The position numbers and the translations under genes are program-made. Source: CAZMVY01 sp964617875 (GTDB lineage Bacteria; Planctomycetota; Phycisphaerae; UBA1845; PWPN01). Taken from it: 51,576 nucleotides of DNA. The DNA lies in NCBI GenBank assembly GCA_964617875.1, contig CAZUAI010000035.1, forward strand, positions 1-51,576. Direction: 5' to 3'. Below are positions 33,401 through 40,686 of this stretch, piece after piece. The notes under the pieces are model-generated. The model was not told where the DNA came from and ran no database searches. It was given only the letters and a program-made list of their open reading frames with translations. Position 1 is the stretch's first letter; every line of letters begins with the position of its first letter.

Positions 33401-35951
33401 AACTCAGGAGCACGTCGATGATGCCGCCGTCCTTGCGCCGCCAGCGCGTCTCGACGGTGCCCGTCCCCGTCTCCCGGATCTGCCGGTATTTCTCCTGCCC
33501 CACCCATTCGTAATCCTCGTCGCTCGGGTACAGGATGCGAGCGTTCCGGCCGACGAGTTCGTCGGCTGTGTACCCCGTCATCCGGCAAATCCGCTCATTG
33601 ACCTTCAGGAACACGCGGTTCGAGACCAGACCGATCCCGACGGGAGCCGCGCGGAAGATGCTGGCCAGCTCCGCCTCGCTGCGGCGGATCGCCTCCTGGG
33701 CCTGCTTCACCTGCGTCGCATCGAGGAACTGGACGGCCATCTCGCCCGGCGCGGTCTGGAACGCGTGGACATCAAACGCCCCCTTGATCTCCTGATCTTC
33801 ATAGCTGAACTGCGTGGTCTGCCACGGCACGCCCTCGCGGGCGGCCAGCCGGTATCGCTCGGGAATCTCCGTTTGCGCCAGCGACGGAAACGCCTCTTCG
33901 ATCGTCTTCCCGTGGCGCTTGCGCGTCTCGACACCGGTCATCCGGTCCGCCGCCGCGTTCGAATCGACGAGCACCAGACGCCCGTCCGGGTGCAGCCGGT
34001 ACATGTACGTGCCCATGGGCGACGCGTCGATCAGGTTCCGCAGGCGCTGCTGGCTTTCCCGGAGGGCGGCTTCGGCGGCGCGCCGTTCGACCATGGCCCC
34101 GATGAAGCGCGCGGCGGACGCCAGCCGGCTCTTTGCCAGCCCGATGATGAAGGGCGGGCGTGTCTCGTACGCCTCCGCGGCCCGCCTCAGCTCTTCCGGG
34201 TCCAGGCCGTACCGGTCGGCGATCTCGCGAATCCGCGCGGCGTCGCGCGGCGGGTCGCCGTAACCGCAGTTGATCGAGCCGACGATTTCGCCGTTGGCCC
34301 AAATGGGCACGGCGTGCAGGCGGATGCCCCCTTCGCACTCGATGTCCACGGCCTTGCCGGCCTCAACCGCGCGGCGGGAGGCCTGGTTCCAGCACGACTC
34401 GTGGCACCGCCACCGCCCGCACGCCAGCGCCTGCGGCAGGCTGTCGGTCTTGCACAGCCGGAACGCCGCCTCGTCGAGCAATCGGTACCAGCCCGACGCG
34501 AAGATGCCCAGGGCGTAGTCGCCGTTCCTTTCGTAAACGGCCGCCGAAGTGCCCAGCAGATCCAGGAAGTCGTTCACGATGTCCCGGAGAAGCTCGGGGC
34601 CGACCGAATCGAGGATGACACGCGACCGATTGAACTCCGCGGGATCGCCGTACGGTTGTTCGTGGACCGCTTCGTGGCGCCGCTTGGGTTCGAGCAGCCA
34701 CTCGATCCGCCGCAGTGCCGCCTCCGACTGCTTCTGCCGGGTTACGTCCCGGGCGACGCCGAGAATCTGCCCTGTGTCCTGCAGGGGAAACGAGTTCCAC
34801 GAAACCCAGCGGTAGGAACCATCCCTGCAGAGATAGCGGTTCTCAAAGGCGTGCACCGGCCGGCCTTCGACGAGTTCCTTCCCGGCCGCAATGGTCGCCT
34901 CGCGATCGTCGGGATGCACAAAGTCAAGCCAGGGCCTGCTCAGCAGCTCCTGCCGCGACCAGCCCAGCGTCTGCTCCCACGCCGGGTTGAGCTGCTGGAA
35001 ATAGCCGTCGAACCCGGCTATGCAGAGCATGTCCACCGACCGGTCGAAGAGGCGGTCCCGTTCCTCCTCGGCCCGCTTGCGCCCGCTGATGTCCTCGACG
35101 ACGGAGATGAAGTACGCCGGCTCGCCCGTGGACTCCCGGCAGAGCGAGACCGTGAGTCTTACCCAGACCGCCCCGCCGTCCTTTCGCAGGTAACGCTTCT
35201 CCATCGAGTACGTCTCGATCTCGCCGGCGAGGACCTGACGCACAAGGTGCAGGTCGGCCTCCAGGTCGTCCGGGTGCGTGATGTCCTGGAACGTCGTCGC
35301 CATCGCCTCCTCGGGCGTCAGCCCGACGATCTCGCAGAAACGCCGGTTGACCCGGAGGAAACGCCCGTCCAGCGCCGTGTGCGTCATGCCGACCGCCGCC
35401 TGCTCGAACGTGCTGCGGAACCGTTCGTCGCCCTTGCGAAGGGCCTGTTCGGCGTTCTTGCGCTCCGTAATGTCGGTGAACGAGGCATAGACCTGGTACG
35501 GTTTGGACTCGCCGCGCCGAAACTGCGGCACGGCGCTGACGAGAATCCACCGATACGCATTCTCGGCGGGGTGATAGACGCCCACGGGCACATCGCGCAC
35601 CGGTTTGCCCGTTCGCAACGCGACCATCGCCGGGTGCTCGGCCCCCGGGAGTTCGCTGCCGTCCTCGCGGATCGTCTTCCACCGCGGGTCGTGCGACGTG
35701 CGCCCCTTCATCTGCTCGAGTGTGAGCCCGAGGATCCGCTCGGCGGCGGGGTTGGCCGCCGTCACACGCCCCCGGGCGTCCTGGTACACAACGCCCTGCG
35801 CCATCGTCTCGAACAGCGCGCGATACTGCGACTGCGACAGGGCGGGCGATGCCCGCGTGCCGCGGGCGCGAGAGACCCGGGTCCTCGTGATGCGGGGCCG
35901 CCGGCGAACGGGCGGCTTGTTCCCGCGCAAGGTGCCTCGGCGCTTCTTCAT
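30477..35951 (-). CDS. Giant soluble multi-PAS/PocR/GAF sensor histidine kinase
   Basis: 1824 aa with no transmembrane segment. Approximate order: PAS (35-150), PAS (165-285), PAS (295-410), PocR-like ligand-binding domain (440-620; WRCHESCWNQASRRAVEAG, DIECEGGIRLHAVPIW, YGLDPEELRRA), PAS (625-740), PAS (755-875), GAF (880-1050), PAS (1065-1190), PAS (1195-1320), PAS (1325-1445), PAS (1450-1575), H-box YAASHDLRSPLV with His1593, and HATPase (NLVDNALKYRD, EDNGLGID, GEGIGLTLV). Each PAS ends in the DITERK hinge. PocR domains were first described in the regulator of propanediol/cobalamin genes and are predicted to bind small hydrocarbon derivatives. ATG at 35951 follows GAGGA by eight bases. Confidence 0.88.
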   Translation of the reverse strand: MKKRRGTLRGNKPPVRRRPRITRTRVSRARGTRASPALSQSQYRALFETMAQGVVYQDARGRVTAANPAAERILGLTLEQMKGRTSHDPRWKTIREDGSELPGAEHPAMVALRTGKPVRDVPVGVYHPAENAYRWILVSAVPQFRRGESKPYQVYASFTDITERKNAEQALRKGDERFRSTFEQAAVGMTHTALDGRFLRVNRRFCEIVGLTPEEAMATTFQDITHPDDLEADLHLVRQVLAGEIETYSMEKRYLRKDGGAVWVRLTVSLCRESTGEPAYFISVVEDISGRKRAEEERDRLFDRSVDMLCIAGFDGYFQQLNPAWEQTLGWSRQELLSRPWLDFVHPDDREATIAAGKELVEGRPVHAFENRYLCRDGSYRWVSWNSFPLQDTGQILGVARDVTRQKQSEAALRRIEWLLEPKRRHEAVHEQPYGDPAEFNRSRVILDSVGPELLRDIVNDFLDLLGTSAAVYERNGDYALGIFASGWYRLLDEAAFRLCKTDSLPQALACGRWRCHESCWNQASRRAVEAGKAVDIECEGGIRLHAVPIWANGEIVGSINCGYGDPPRDAARIREIADRYGLDPEELRRAAEAYETRPPFIIGLAKSRLASAARFIGAMVERRAAEAALRESQQRLRNLIDASPMGTYMYRLHPDGRLVLVDSNAAADRMTGVETRKRHGKTIEEAFPSLAQTEIPERYRLAAREGVPWQTTQFSYEDQEIKGAFDVHAFQTAPGEMAVQFLDATQVKQAQEAIRRSEAELASIFRAAPVGIGLVSNRVFLKVNERICRMTGYTADELVGRNARILYPSDEDYEWVGQEKYRQIRETGTGTVETRWRRKDGGIIDVLLSSTPIVAGDLSAGVTFTALDITERKQTVEALKLSNERLRMIAETSSSVLTGAQFGEQASAEARRIREAFGVDLCVIRTLDGDDLVLLATDGDSPEPVPERLSKPGGIAQAILSSRRAMTIADVRQDVRTASLAVSRPGHYEFISYAGAPLLHAGEVIGILGVYTARQRREFTPTDLEHLQIFANNLAAAVINQRLYAEVTHQKEQLELDVARRERAEAVRSEALARFSGFAEASQYGMGMADLDGRITFVNPTLVRLLGEPSAEACLGKHFPTAYYAPEMTRRLQDEVMPALMREGHWHGELELLTADGRRVPTDENYFVIRDEQGRPRYLADILTDITERKEAEAEVQKLAAVVRNSGELVNLATPDGKMTFLNEAGSRMLGIDPREVESHSILEVIPEACRPVVDEILLPALLKGGSWEGDLQYRNLRTGALTDVHAMAFAINDPQTGKPLYFANVSLDITERKRAEEERARLTAILENASDLVSMASPDERLVYLNAAGRLMAGWDESEDPAGHVVADLHPAWAYERIRDEGLPAAFKTGTWEGETAILHRRGREIPVSQLIMAHRSPDGRLQYLSTIMRDITERKRAEEVLRASELFLSETQKIARLGGWKANVQTDYLEWTDGIYDIIELPRDYRPGLADGLKCYLPEYIPILREKVADCAATKAPFAVEAEVITGTGKKLWVEVRGLAPIVEGERSYVLGTFQDITDRKMAELERERLLRELEEKNRELESLLYAASHDLRSPLVNIQGFAHQLEIICQELTEAFARRELIAAIPEDCATIVQTRIPTALRYIRTSGTKMDALLNGLLRICRTGRVALHLENLDMNRLLEAVMEAMEFQTRAAAAVVDVEPLPSCLGDSAQINQVFTNLVDNALKYRDPNRPLRVRITGRIDGGCAVYCVEDNGLGIDRAHQANIWNLFHRLDPRGPQAGEGIGLTLVRRVVERHNGRAWVESEPRQGSRFFVALPAAC

Positions 35952-36191
35952 AAAGGATTCCTCGTCCGATAAACACAGGCCCGGCACCACAACTCCCCAC
36001 CGGGTTTCCCTATCCTTCTTCGGAGTGCCCCAACCCATACCTGAGCCGCCAGGTCACAGCATACCGGCGAAATACCGAGCGGCAACCGGACCTGCCGCGC
36101 CGACGCGAACGATGGCCACATTCTCGGCCGTGGCCGCGCCGAACCGTGTCGCGAAAGAACGGTTCAGCGGCATAGTCCGGCGGAACATGGG

Positions 36192-37604
36192 TCAGAACGG
36201 CGAAAGGTACTCGTCTCCGCGAGGGGCGCCGATGTCGAGCGGTTCCGGGGCGAGCGAGAGGTTGTCGAACCGGGTGAGGCGATGCTCGAAGTGGAGTTTG
36301 ATCTCGCCGGTCGGCCCGTTCCGCTGCTTGGCGACGATCACCTCGGCGATTCCCTTGATTTCGGGGTTGTCGTCCTGCGGCTTGTAGTACTCCTCGCGGT
36401 GCAGCAGGAGCACGACGTCGGCGTCCTGCTCGATCGCGCCGGACTCGCGGAGATCGCTCATGCGCGGCCGGTGGCCCTCGCGGCCCTCGGGGCTGCGGTT
36501 GAGCTGAGCCATGGCGACGACGGGGATGTTCAGTTCGCGGGCGAGGGCCTTGAGGCCGCGGCTGATGGTGGCGATCTCCTGCTGGCGGCTTTCGGCCCCC
36601 GGGGTGTACATGAGCTGGAGATAGTCCACAAACACCGCGGTGATCTCGTGGCGCTGGCGCAGCCGCCGGGCCTTCGCCCGCAGCTCGAGCACCGTCATGC
36701 CGGGCGTATCGTCGATGTAGAGGGGCATGCTCAGCATGTCGCTGCACACGTGCTGGAGGTGCTGGATCTCGGCCTCGTTGAGCATGCCGCGGCGGAGCTT
36801 GTGCGAATCGACGCGGCCGCGCGAGCAGAGCATCCGCTGGGCGATCTGCTGCCGGCTCATCTCCATCGAGAAGAAGGCGACGGCCTTGTGCTCATCGGCG
36901 GCCAGGTGTTCGGCGATGGTGAGCCCGAACGCCGTCTTCCCCATCGACGGGCGGGCGGCGACGATGATCATCTCGCCGGGCTGCAGGCCGCTCAGCATGT
37001 CGTCCAGCTCGATGAAGCCCGTGGGCAGCCCGGTGAGGTAGTGCCCGTCGCGGGACTCGATGAGGCGGAACGTCTCCTCGAGGAACTCGCGGATGGGGAC
37101 GACCTGCTCGGCGACCCGCTGCTCGGTGACGGCGAAGAGCTGCTGCTCGGCGCGGTCGAGGATGTGCCGTGCGTCCTCCGCATGTTCGTAGGCCTGCTCG
37201 ATGATCCGGCCCGAGCAGGCGATCAGCTCGCGCAGCATCGCCTTGTCGCGGACGATCTGCGCGTAGTGTTCGGCGTTGACGTAGGTGGGAACGCTTTCGG
37301 CGAGCTGCACGACGTAGTCGAGGCCCCCGACCTCGGCCAGGATGCCTCGCTTCTCCAGCTCGTCGCGCACGACGATCAGGTCGATCGGCTTGTTCTGGTC
37401 GTACAGCTCGACGAGGACCTTGAACAGCAGCCGATGGTCCTCGCGGTAGAAGCGGTCGGCCTGCTCCGGCCGGATGATCCGCAGGACCGCGCCGATCGTG
37501 TCGCGGTCGAGCATCATCGACCCGAGCAGACTCATCTCCGCCTCGATGCTCTGCGGCGGGATGCGCTGCCCGTCAGTCGTCGGATTCGCCGTCGAACTCG
37601 CCAT
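36192..37604 (-). CDS. dnaB: Replicative DNA helicase
   Basis: 470 aa. N-terminal domain (PPQSIEAEMSLLGSMMLD), linker, and RecA-like motor with Walker A ARPSMGKTAFG, SMEMSRQQIAQRM, Walker B VFVDYLQLM, and the terminal arginine-finger region VAKQRNGPTGEIKLHFE. It unwinds DNA ahead of the fork as a hexamer. ATG at 37604 lies inside the 3' end of rplI (32-nt overlap) with GGAGG upstream; the rplI-dnaB order is common in bacteria. It is the last gene of the reverse-strand housekeeping cluster. Confidence 0.95.
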   Translation of the reverse strand: MASSTANPTTDGQRIPPQSIEAEMSLLGSMMLDRDTIGAVLRIIRPEQADRFYREDHRLLFKVLVELYDQNKPIDLIVVRDELEKRGILAEVGGLDYVVQLAESVPTYVNAEHYAQIVRDKAMLRELIACSGRIIEQAYEHAEDARHILDRAEQQLFAVTEQRVAEQVVPIREFLEETFRLIESRDGHYLTGLPTGFIELDDMLSGLQPGEMIIVAARPSMGKTAFGLTIAEHLAADEHKAVAFFSMEMSRQQIAQRMLCSRGRVDSHKLRRGMLNEAEIQHLQHVCSDMLSMPLYIDDTPGMTVLELRAKARRLRQRHEITAVFVDYLQLMYTPGAESRQQEIATISRGLKALARELNIPVVAMAQLNRSPEGREGHRPRMSDLRESGAIEQDADVVLLLHREEYYKPQDDNPEIKGIAEVIVAKQRNGPTGEIKLHFEHRLTRFDNLSLAPEPLDIGAPRGDEYLSPF

Positions 37605-38118
37605 CCTCGCCCGCCTCCGTGCCGGCGGCCTGTTCATCCGTGGCCGGCGGTTCCTCAAGTTCGCCCGCGGCCTTCTCCTTGACGACCCACACCTTCACCT
37701 CCGCGCGGATGTCGTCCGCGAACACCACGGGCACCGTCCGCGTGCCGAGCTGCCGGATGCTCTCGTGCAGCTCGACGTTCGACGCTTCCACGTCGTGGCC
37801 CTCGTCGCGCAGGGCGGCCGCGATCTCCCGCGGGCCGACCGACCCGTACAGGTGGCCCTCCGGGTTGGCCGCCGCGTGGATCATGACCTCCACGTTCGCC
37901 AGCCGGCCGGCCGCCTCCTCCAGGGCCTTGCGGCGGGCCTTGCGCTCGGCCTCGGCCCGCTTCTTGTCCTCCTCGATCGCCTTGATGTTCGCCTCGGTCG
38001 GCTCGACGGCCAGCCGGTGCGGGATCAGGTAGTTCCGGGCGTACCCCGCCGAGACCTCCACGATGTCCCCCACCAGTCCCAGCTTCGGAATGTCACGCTT
38101 GAGCAGCAGCCTCATCAT
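37573..38118 (-). CDS. rplI: 50S ribosomal protein L9
   Basis: 181 aa. The N-terminal rRNA-binding domain (RLLLKRDIPKLGLVGDIVEVSAGYARNYLIP), long central helix and C-terminal domain are all present; about 30 acidic residues extend the C-terminus (EEPPATDEQAAGTEAGEDGE in part). Three ATGs occur close together (38127, 38118, 38115). The TATAAT at 38131-38126 makes 38118 or 38115 the only starts inside a transcript from that promoter. Confidence 0.95.
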   Translation of the reverse strand: MMRLLLKRDIPKLGLVGDIVEVSAGYARNYLIPHRLAVEPTEANIKAIEEDKKRAEAERKARRKALEEAAGRLANVEVMIHAAANPEGHLYGSVGPREIAAALRDEGHDVEASNVELHESIRQLGTRTVPVVFADDIRAEVKVWVVKEKAAGELEEPPATDEQAAGTEAGEDGEFDGESDD

Positions 38119-38125
38119 CGCACCC

Positions 38126-38131
38126 ATTATA
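38126..38131 (-). promoter_or_regulatory. TATAAT -10 box seven bases before rplI
   Basis: Reverse-strand TATAAT (38131-38126) is followed by GGGTGCG and the ATG at 38118. The -35 is weak (TGAAAA at 38154-38149). A leaderless rplI-dnaB transcript is predicted, separate from the glmU-ssb run. Confidence 0.45.
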
Positions 38132-38339
38132 GAGAGTTCACGGCGTCGTTTTCACGCCTCTGTCGGTCACGTTTTCCAAATCGTCTGTCATCAATCCGCC
38201 ACCGTCGTCGGCGGCGAGACTCGCCGCGCCCGCAACCTTCGGCCCACGGGCCGGTTGCCGATTCGCCCCTCTCGCCCGCGGCGATCCGGCGGGCGGCACT
38301 CACAGCCCGGCGATCGCCGTCGCCTCACGCCGCACACCG

Positions 38340-38849
38340 CTAGAACGGGATGTGCCCGCCCCCTTCGGCGGGCGGCCCCTCGTCCGTGATCGGCGGCGCG
38401 TCGTAGTCCGGCGCCGGCGGCGGCGGTTCCATCGCCGCCCCGGCCGGCCCGGCAGCCGGTCGATAGCGCGGCCCGGGCGCAGATTCCGCCGCCCGGGGAG
38501 CCCCGCCCTCGCCCTGCCGCGGCCCGCCGAGGAACTGGAAGCTGTCCACAATCACCATGTGCCGGCTCTTCTTGGTGCCGTCCTGAGCGGTCCACTGCTG
38601 GTATTGCAGGCGACCCTCGATCAGGACGGAACGCCCTTTGCTCAGGTACTGGTTGATCGTTTCGGCCTGCCGTCCGTATGCCCGCAGATCCACGAAGCAG
38701 GTCTCTTCCTTCATGTTCCCATCCGGGGTGCGCCACCGGCGGTTGATCGCCATGCCGAACTCGACGACGGGCGTGTTGCTCGGCGTGTACGAGAGCTGTG
38801 GGTCGCGCGTCAGGTTCCCGGCGAGAATGACCTTGTTGAAGTTGGCCAT
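38340..38849 (-). CDS. ssb: Single-stranded DNA-binding protein
   Basis: 169 aa. OB fold: NKVILAGNLTRDPQLSYTP, FGMAINRRWRT, FVDLRAYGRQAETINQYLSKG, VLIEGRLQYQQW. A Pro/Gly/Ala-rich linker leads to the tip HIPF, where most bacteria have an acidic DDDIPF partner-binding tip; acidic residues here are displaced upstream (ITDEGPPAEGGG). GAGGAG precedes the ATG. It lies between rpsF and rplI; the usual rpsR between them is absent. Confidence 0.95.
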   Translation of the reverse strand: MANFNKVILAGNLTRDPQLSYTPSNTPVVEFGMAINRRWRTPDGNMKEETCFVDLRAYGRQAETINQYLSKGRSVLIEGRLQYQQWTAQDGTKKSRHMVIVDSFQFLGGPRQGEGGAPRAAESAPGPRYRPAAGPAGAAMEPPPPAPDYDAPPITDEGPPAEGGGHIPF

Positions 38850-38873
38850 GGCCTGCGCTCCTCGTTGGGGTCG

Positions 38874-39380
38874 TCACTCGTTCGCCGCATTCTCGGCGGC
38901 GTCCTCGGGCAACGCGTCCGGAGAGTCCGGCCCGCCGGGCGGCGCCTCGCGGGAAGCCGCCGGCTCCGCGTCGCGCGGATGGCGCCAGCGGGAACCGCGG
39001 TCGCCGCGATCCCCCCGGTCGCCCCGGTCGCCGCGATCGGTTTCCGCCGGCGGCTCCGGCACCTTCTCCACGGCGGCCTTCATGTCCTCGTCGGACATGT
39101 AGTCCCGCCGCAGCACCAGGCAGCGAAGGACGGGCTCCGAAAGCTGCGCATCGCGCTCCAGGCCGACGATCCGGTCGGCCGGCGCGCGGAAATACGTCAG
39201 GACGTAGCAGCCCCGCTTCCGGCCGCGGATCTCATACGCCAGCCGTCGTTCGTCCCACTTCTTGCACGCGACGATCTGACCGTTCGCCCGCTGGATCAGG
39301 CGGTTCACCTCCGCCTCGACGTTCGACCACTCGGTCGCCGCCGCCGGGTCGAACACAAACATGGCTTCATAGGCTCTCAA
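38874..39380 (-). CDS. rpsF: 30S ribosomal protein S6
   Basis: 168 aa. The S6 fold is clear (RAYEAMFVFDPAAA, WDERRLAYEIRGRKRGCYVLTYF, SEPVLRCLVLRRDYM). A C-terminal extension has four tandem Asp-Arg-Gly repeats and an acidic end. The start is TTG at 39380, sharing TTGA with the pth stop, with GGAG seven bases upstream. ATG codons only occur inside the first strand, so TTG is the reasonable start. Confidence 0.93.
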   Translation of the reverse strand: MRAYEAMFVFDPAAATEWSNVEAEVNRLIQRANGQIVACKKWDERRLAYEIRGRKRGCYVLTYFRAPADRIVGLERDAQLSEPVLRCLVLRRDYMSDEDMKAAVEKVPEPPAETDRGDRGDRGDRGDRGSRWRHPRDAEPAASREAPPGGPDSPDALPEDAAENAANE

Positions 39381-39991
39381 GTTGCGACTCCTTTGTCCGA
39401 CTGCTCCCGGCCGGCGCCATCATTCGGGCGCTCGGTCCGATTGAACTTGTTCATGGCCGCCGTCACGCCCTCGGCCACCCAGCACTCGACGGCGTCGGCC
39501 GCCCGGCGAATCGTCGCCTCGGCCGCGGCGGCCTCGTCCTCCGCAAACCCGCTCAGCACGTGCGCCACGACCGCGTCGCGGCTGGCACGCCCGATCCCGA
39601 TCCGGACCCGGGCGAACGCCTCGCTCCCCAGGAGCCGAATGATGCTCTCCAGCCCCCGGTGCCCGCCCGACGAACCCGACGCCCGGACCCGCAACTGCCC
39701 GGTCGGAAGATCGAGGTCGTCGCTGACCACGAGCAGGTCTTCCAGCGGCACCTTGTGGAACGCCACCGCCGCCTGGACGGCCTGCCCGCTGAGGTTCATG
39801 AACGTCGTCGGCTTCAGCAGCATGACCCGCTGCCCGCCCGCCGTGCCGTCGCCGATCCACGCATGGAACTTCTCCCGGCTCATGTCGAAGCCCCACCGCC
39901 GGGCCAGCGCATCGACCACGGCAAAGCCGAGGTTGTGCCGCGTTTCGGCATAGCGGCTTCCCGGATTGCCCAGCCCGACGACGAGCTTCAT
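39377..39991 (-). CDS. pth: Peptidyl-tRNA hydrolase
   Basis: 204 aa. KLVVGLGNPGSRYAETRHNLGF carries the catalytic His of the RHN motif; KPTTFMNLSGQAV, LLVVSDDLDLPTGQLRVR with the essential Asp, and SSGGHRGLESI follow. It releases peptides from stalled peptidyl-tRNA. It sits between rplY and rpsF; the stop overlaps the rpsF TTG start. Confidence 0.96.
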   Translation of the reverse strand: MKLVVGLGNPGSRYAETRHNLGFAVVDALARRWGFDMSREKFHAWIGDGTAGGQRVMLLKPTTFMNLSGQAVQAAVAFHKVPLEDLLVVSDDLDLPTGQLRVRASGSSGGHRGLESIIRLLGSEAFARVRIGIGRASRDAVVAHVLSGFAEDEAAAAEATIRRAADAVECWVAEGVTAAMNKFNRTERPNDGAGREQSDKGVAT

Positions 39992-40011
39992 ACATCATCC
40001 GTCGCACCCGA

Positions 40012-40665
40012 TCACTTCTTCTCTTCCGCTTTCTCTTCCTCCTCGGCCTTCTCCTTCCGGCCGATCAGCTCCGGCTCGGCCGGGCCCTCGCCTTCCGGCG
40101 CGGCGGCGGCCGCCTCCTCGGTGACCGGCGCCCGGACCGTGCACACCACCACCTCGGGCGAACCGAGCGCGCGGACGCCCGCCGGCAGCACGACGTCGCT
40201 GATGTGCAGCGAATCGCCGATCGCCATTTCGCTCACGTCGATCCGGATCCGCTCCGGAATCTCCGTCACGAGGCACTCGATTTCGAGGTCCGACACGGTC
40301 TGGTCCAGGATCCCGCCTTCCTTCACGCCCTTGGGGGTGCCCCGGAACTCGAGCGACACGGTGACCTTGACCCGGTCCTCGAGGCTGACCCGCGCGAGGT
40401 CCACGTGCACCGGCGTCATGCCGAGGTGGTCGTACTGCACCTCCTTGATGAGCACGCGATGTTTGTTGCCGGACAGATCCAGCTCCAGCAGGTGCGCGCC
40501 GTGGTGCAGCAGCTGCTCGAGATCGTGAAGCGACACCATGACCGGGAGCGGCGTCTCCCCGTGTCCGTACACGATGCCGGGGACCTTGCCGCTCTTCCGG
40601 AGCCGGGCGGCGGCGCGCGAGCCGGCCACCGTACGCGATTCACCCTTGAGGCTTGCCAGTTCCAT
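40012..40665 (-). CDS. rplY: 50S ribosomal protein L25/general stress protein Ctc
   Basis: 217 aa, the two-domain Ctc form. The N-terminal 5S-rRNA-binding domain (LRKSGKVPGIVYGHG, LLELDLSGNKHRVLIKEVQYD) is followed by the TL5/Ctc C-terminal domain (GVKEGGILDQTVSDLEIECL) and a Lys/Glu-rich tail. Located between prs and pth, as in many bacteria. ATG at 40665. Confidence 0.95.
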   Translation of the reverse strand: MELASLKGESRTVAGSRAAARLRKSGKVPGIVYGHGETPLPVMVSLHDLEQLLHHGAHLLELDLSGNKHRVLIKEVQYDHLGMTPVHVDLARVSLEDRVKVTVSLEFRGTPKGVKEGGILDQTVSDLEIECLVTEIPERIRIDVSEMAIGDSLHISDVVLPAGVRALGSPEVVVCTVRAPVTEEAAAAAPEGEGPAEPELIGRKEKAEEEEKAEEKK

Positions 40666-40686
40666 GTTGTTTCACTCCTGCCATGT

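Noticed and set aside
32091..35972. Very long open frame (about 1290 codons) on the + strand opposite the giant kinase
   Set aside because: It is exactly antisense to clear PAS/GAF/kinase coding sequence and shows no domain. Long antisense frames are expected in GC-rich DNA with strong codon bias.
38995..39050. Direct repeats in rpsF considered as a CRISPR-like or intergenic array
   Set aside because: In-frame Asp-Arg-Gly codon repeats inside a ribosomal protein tail; no spacers.
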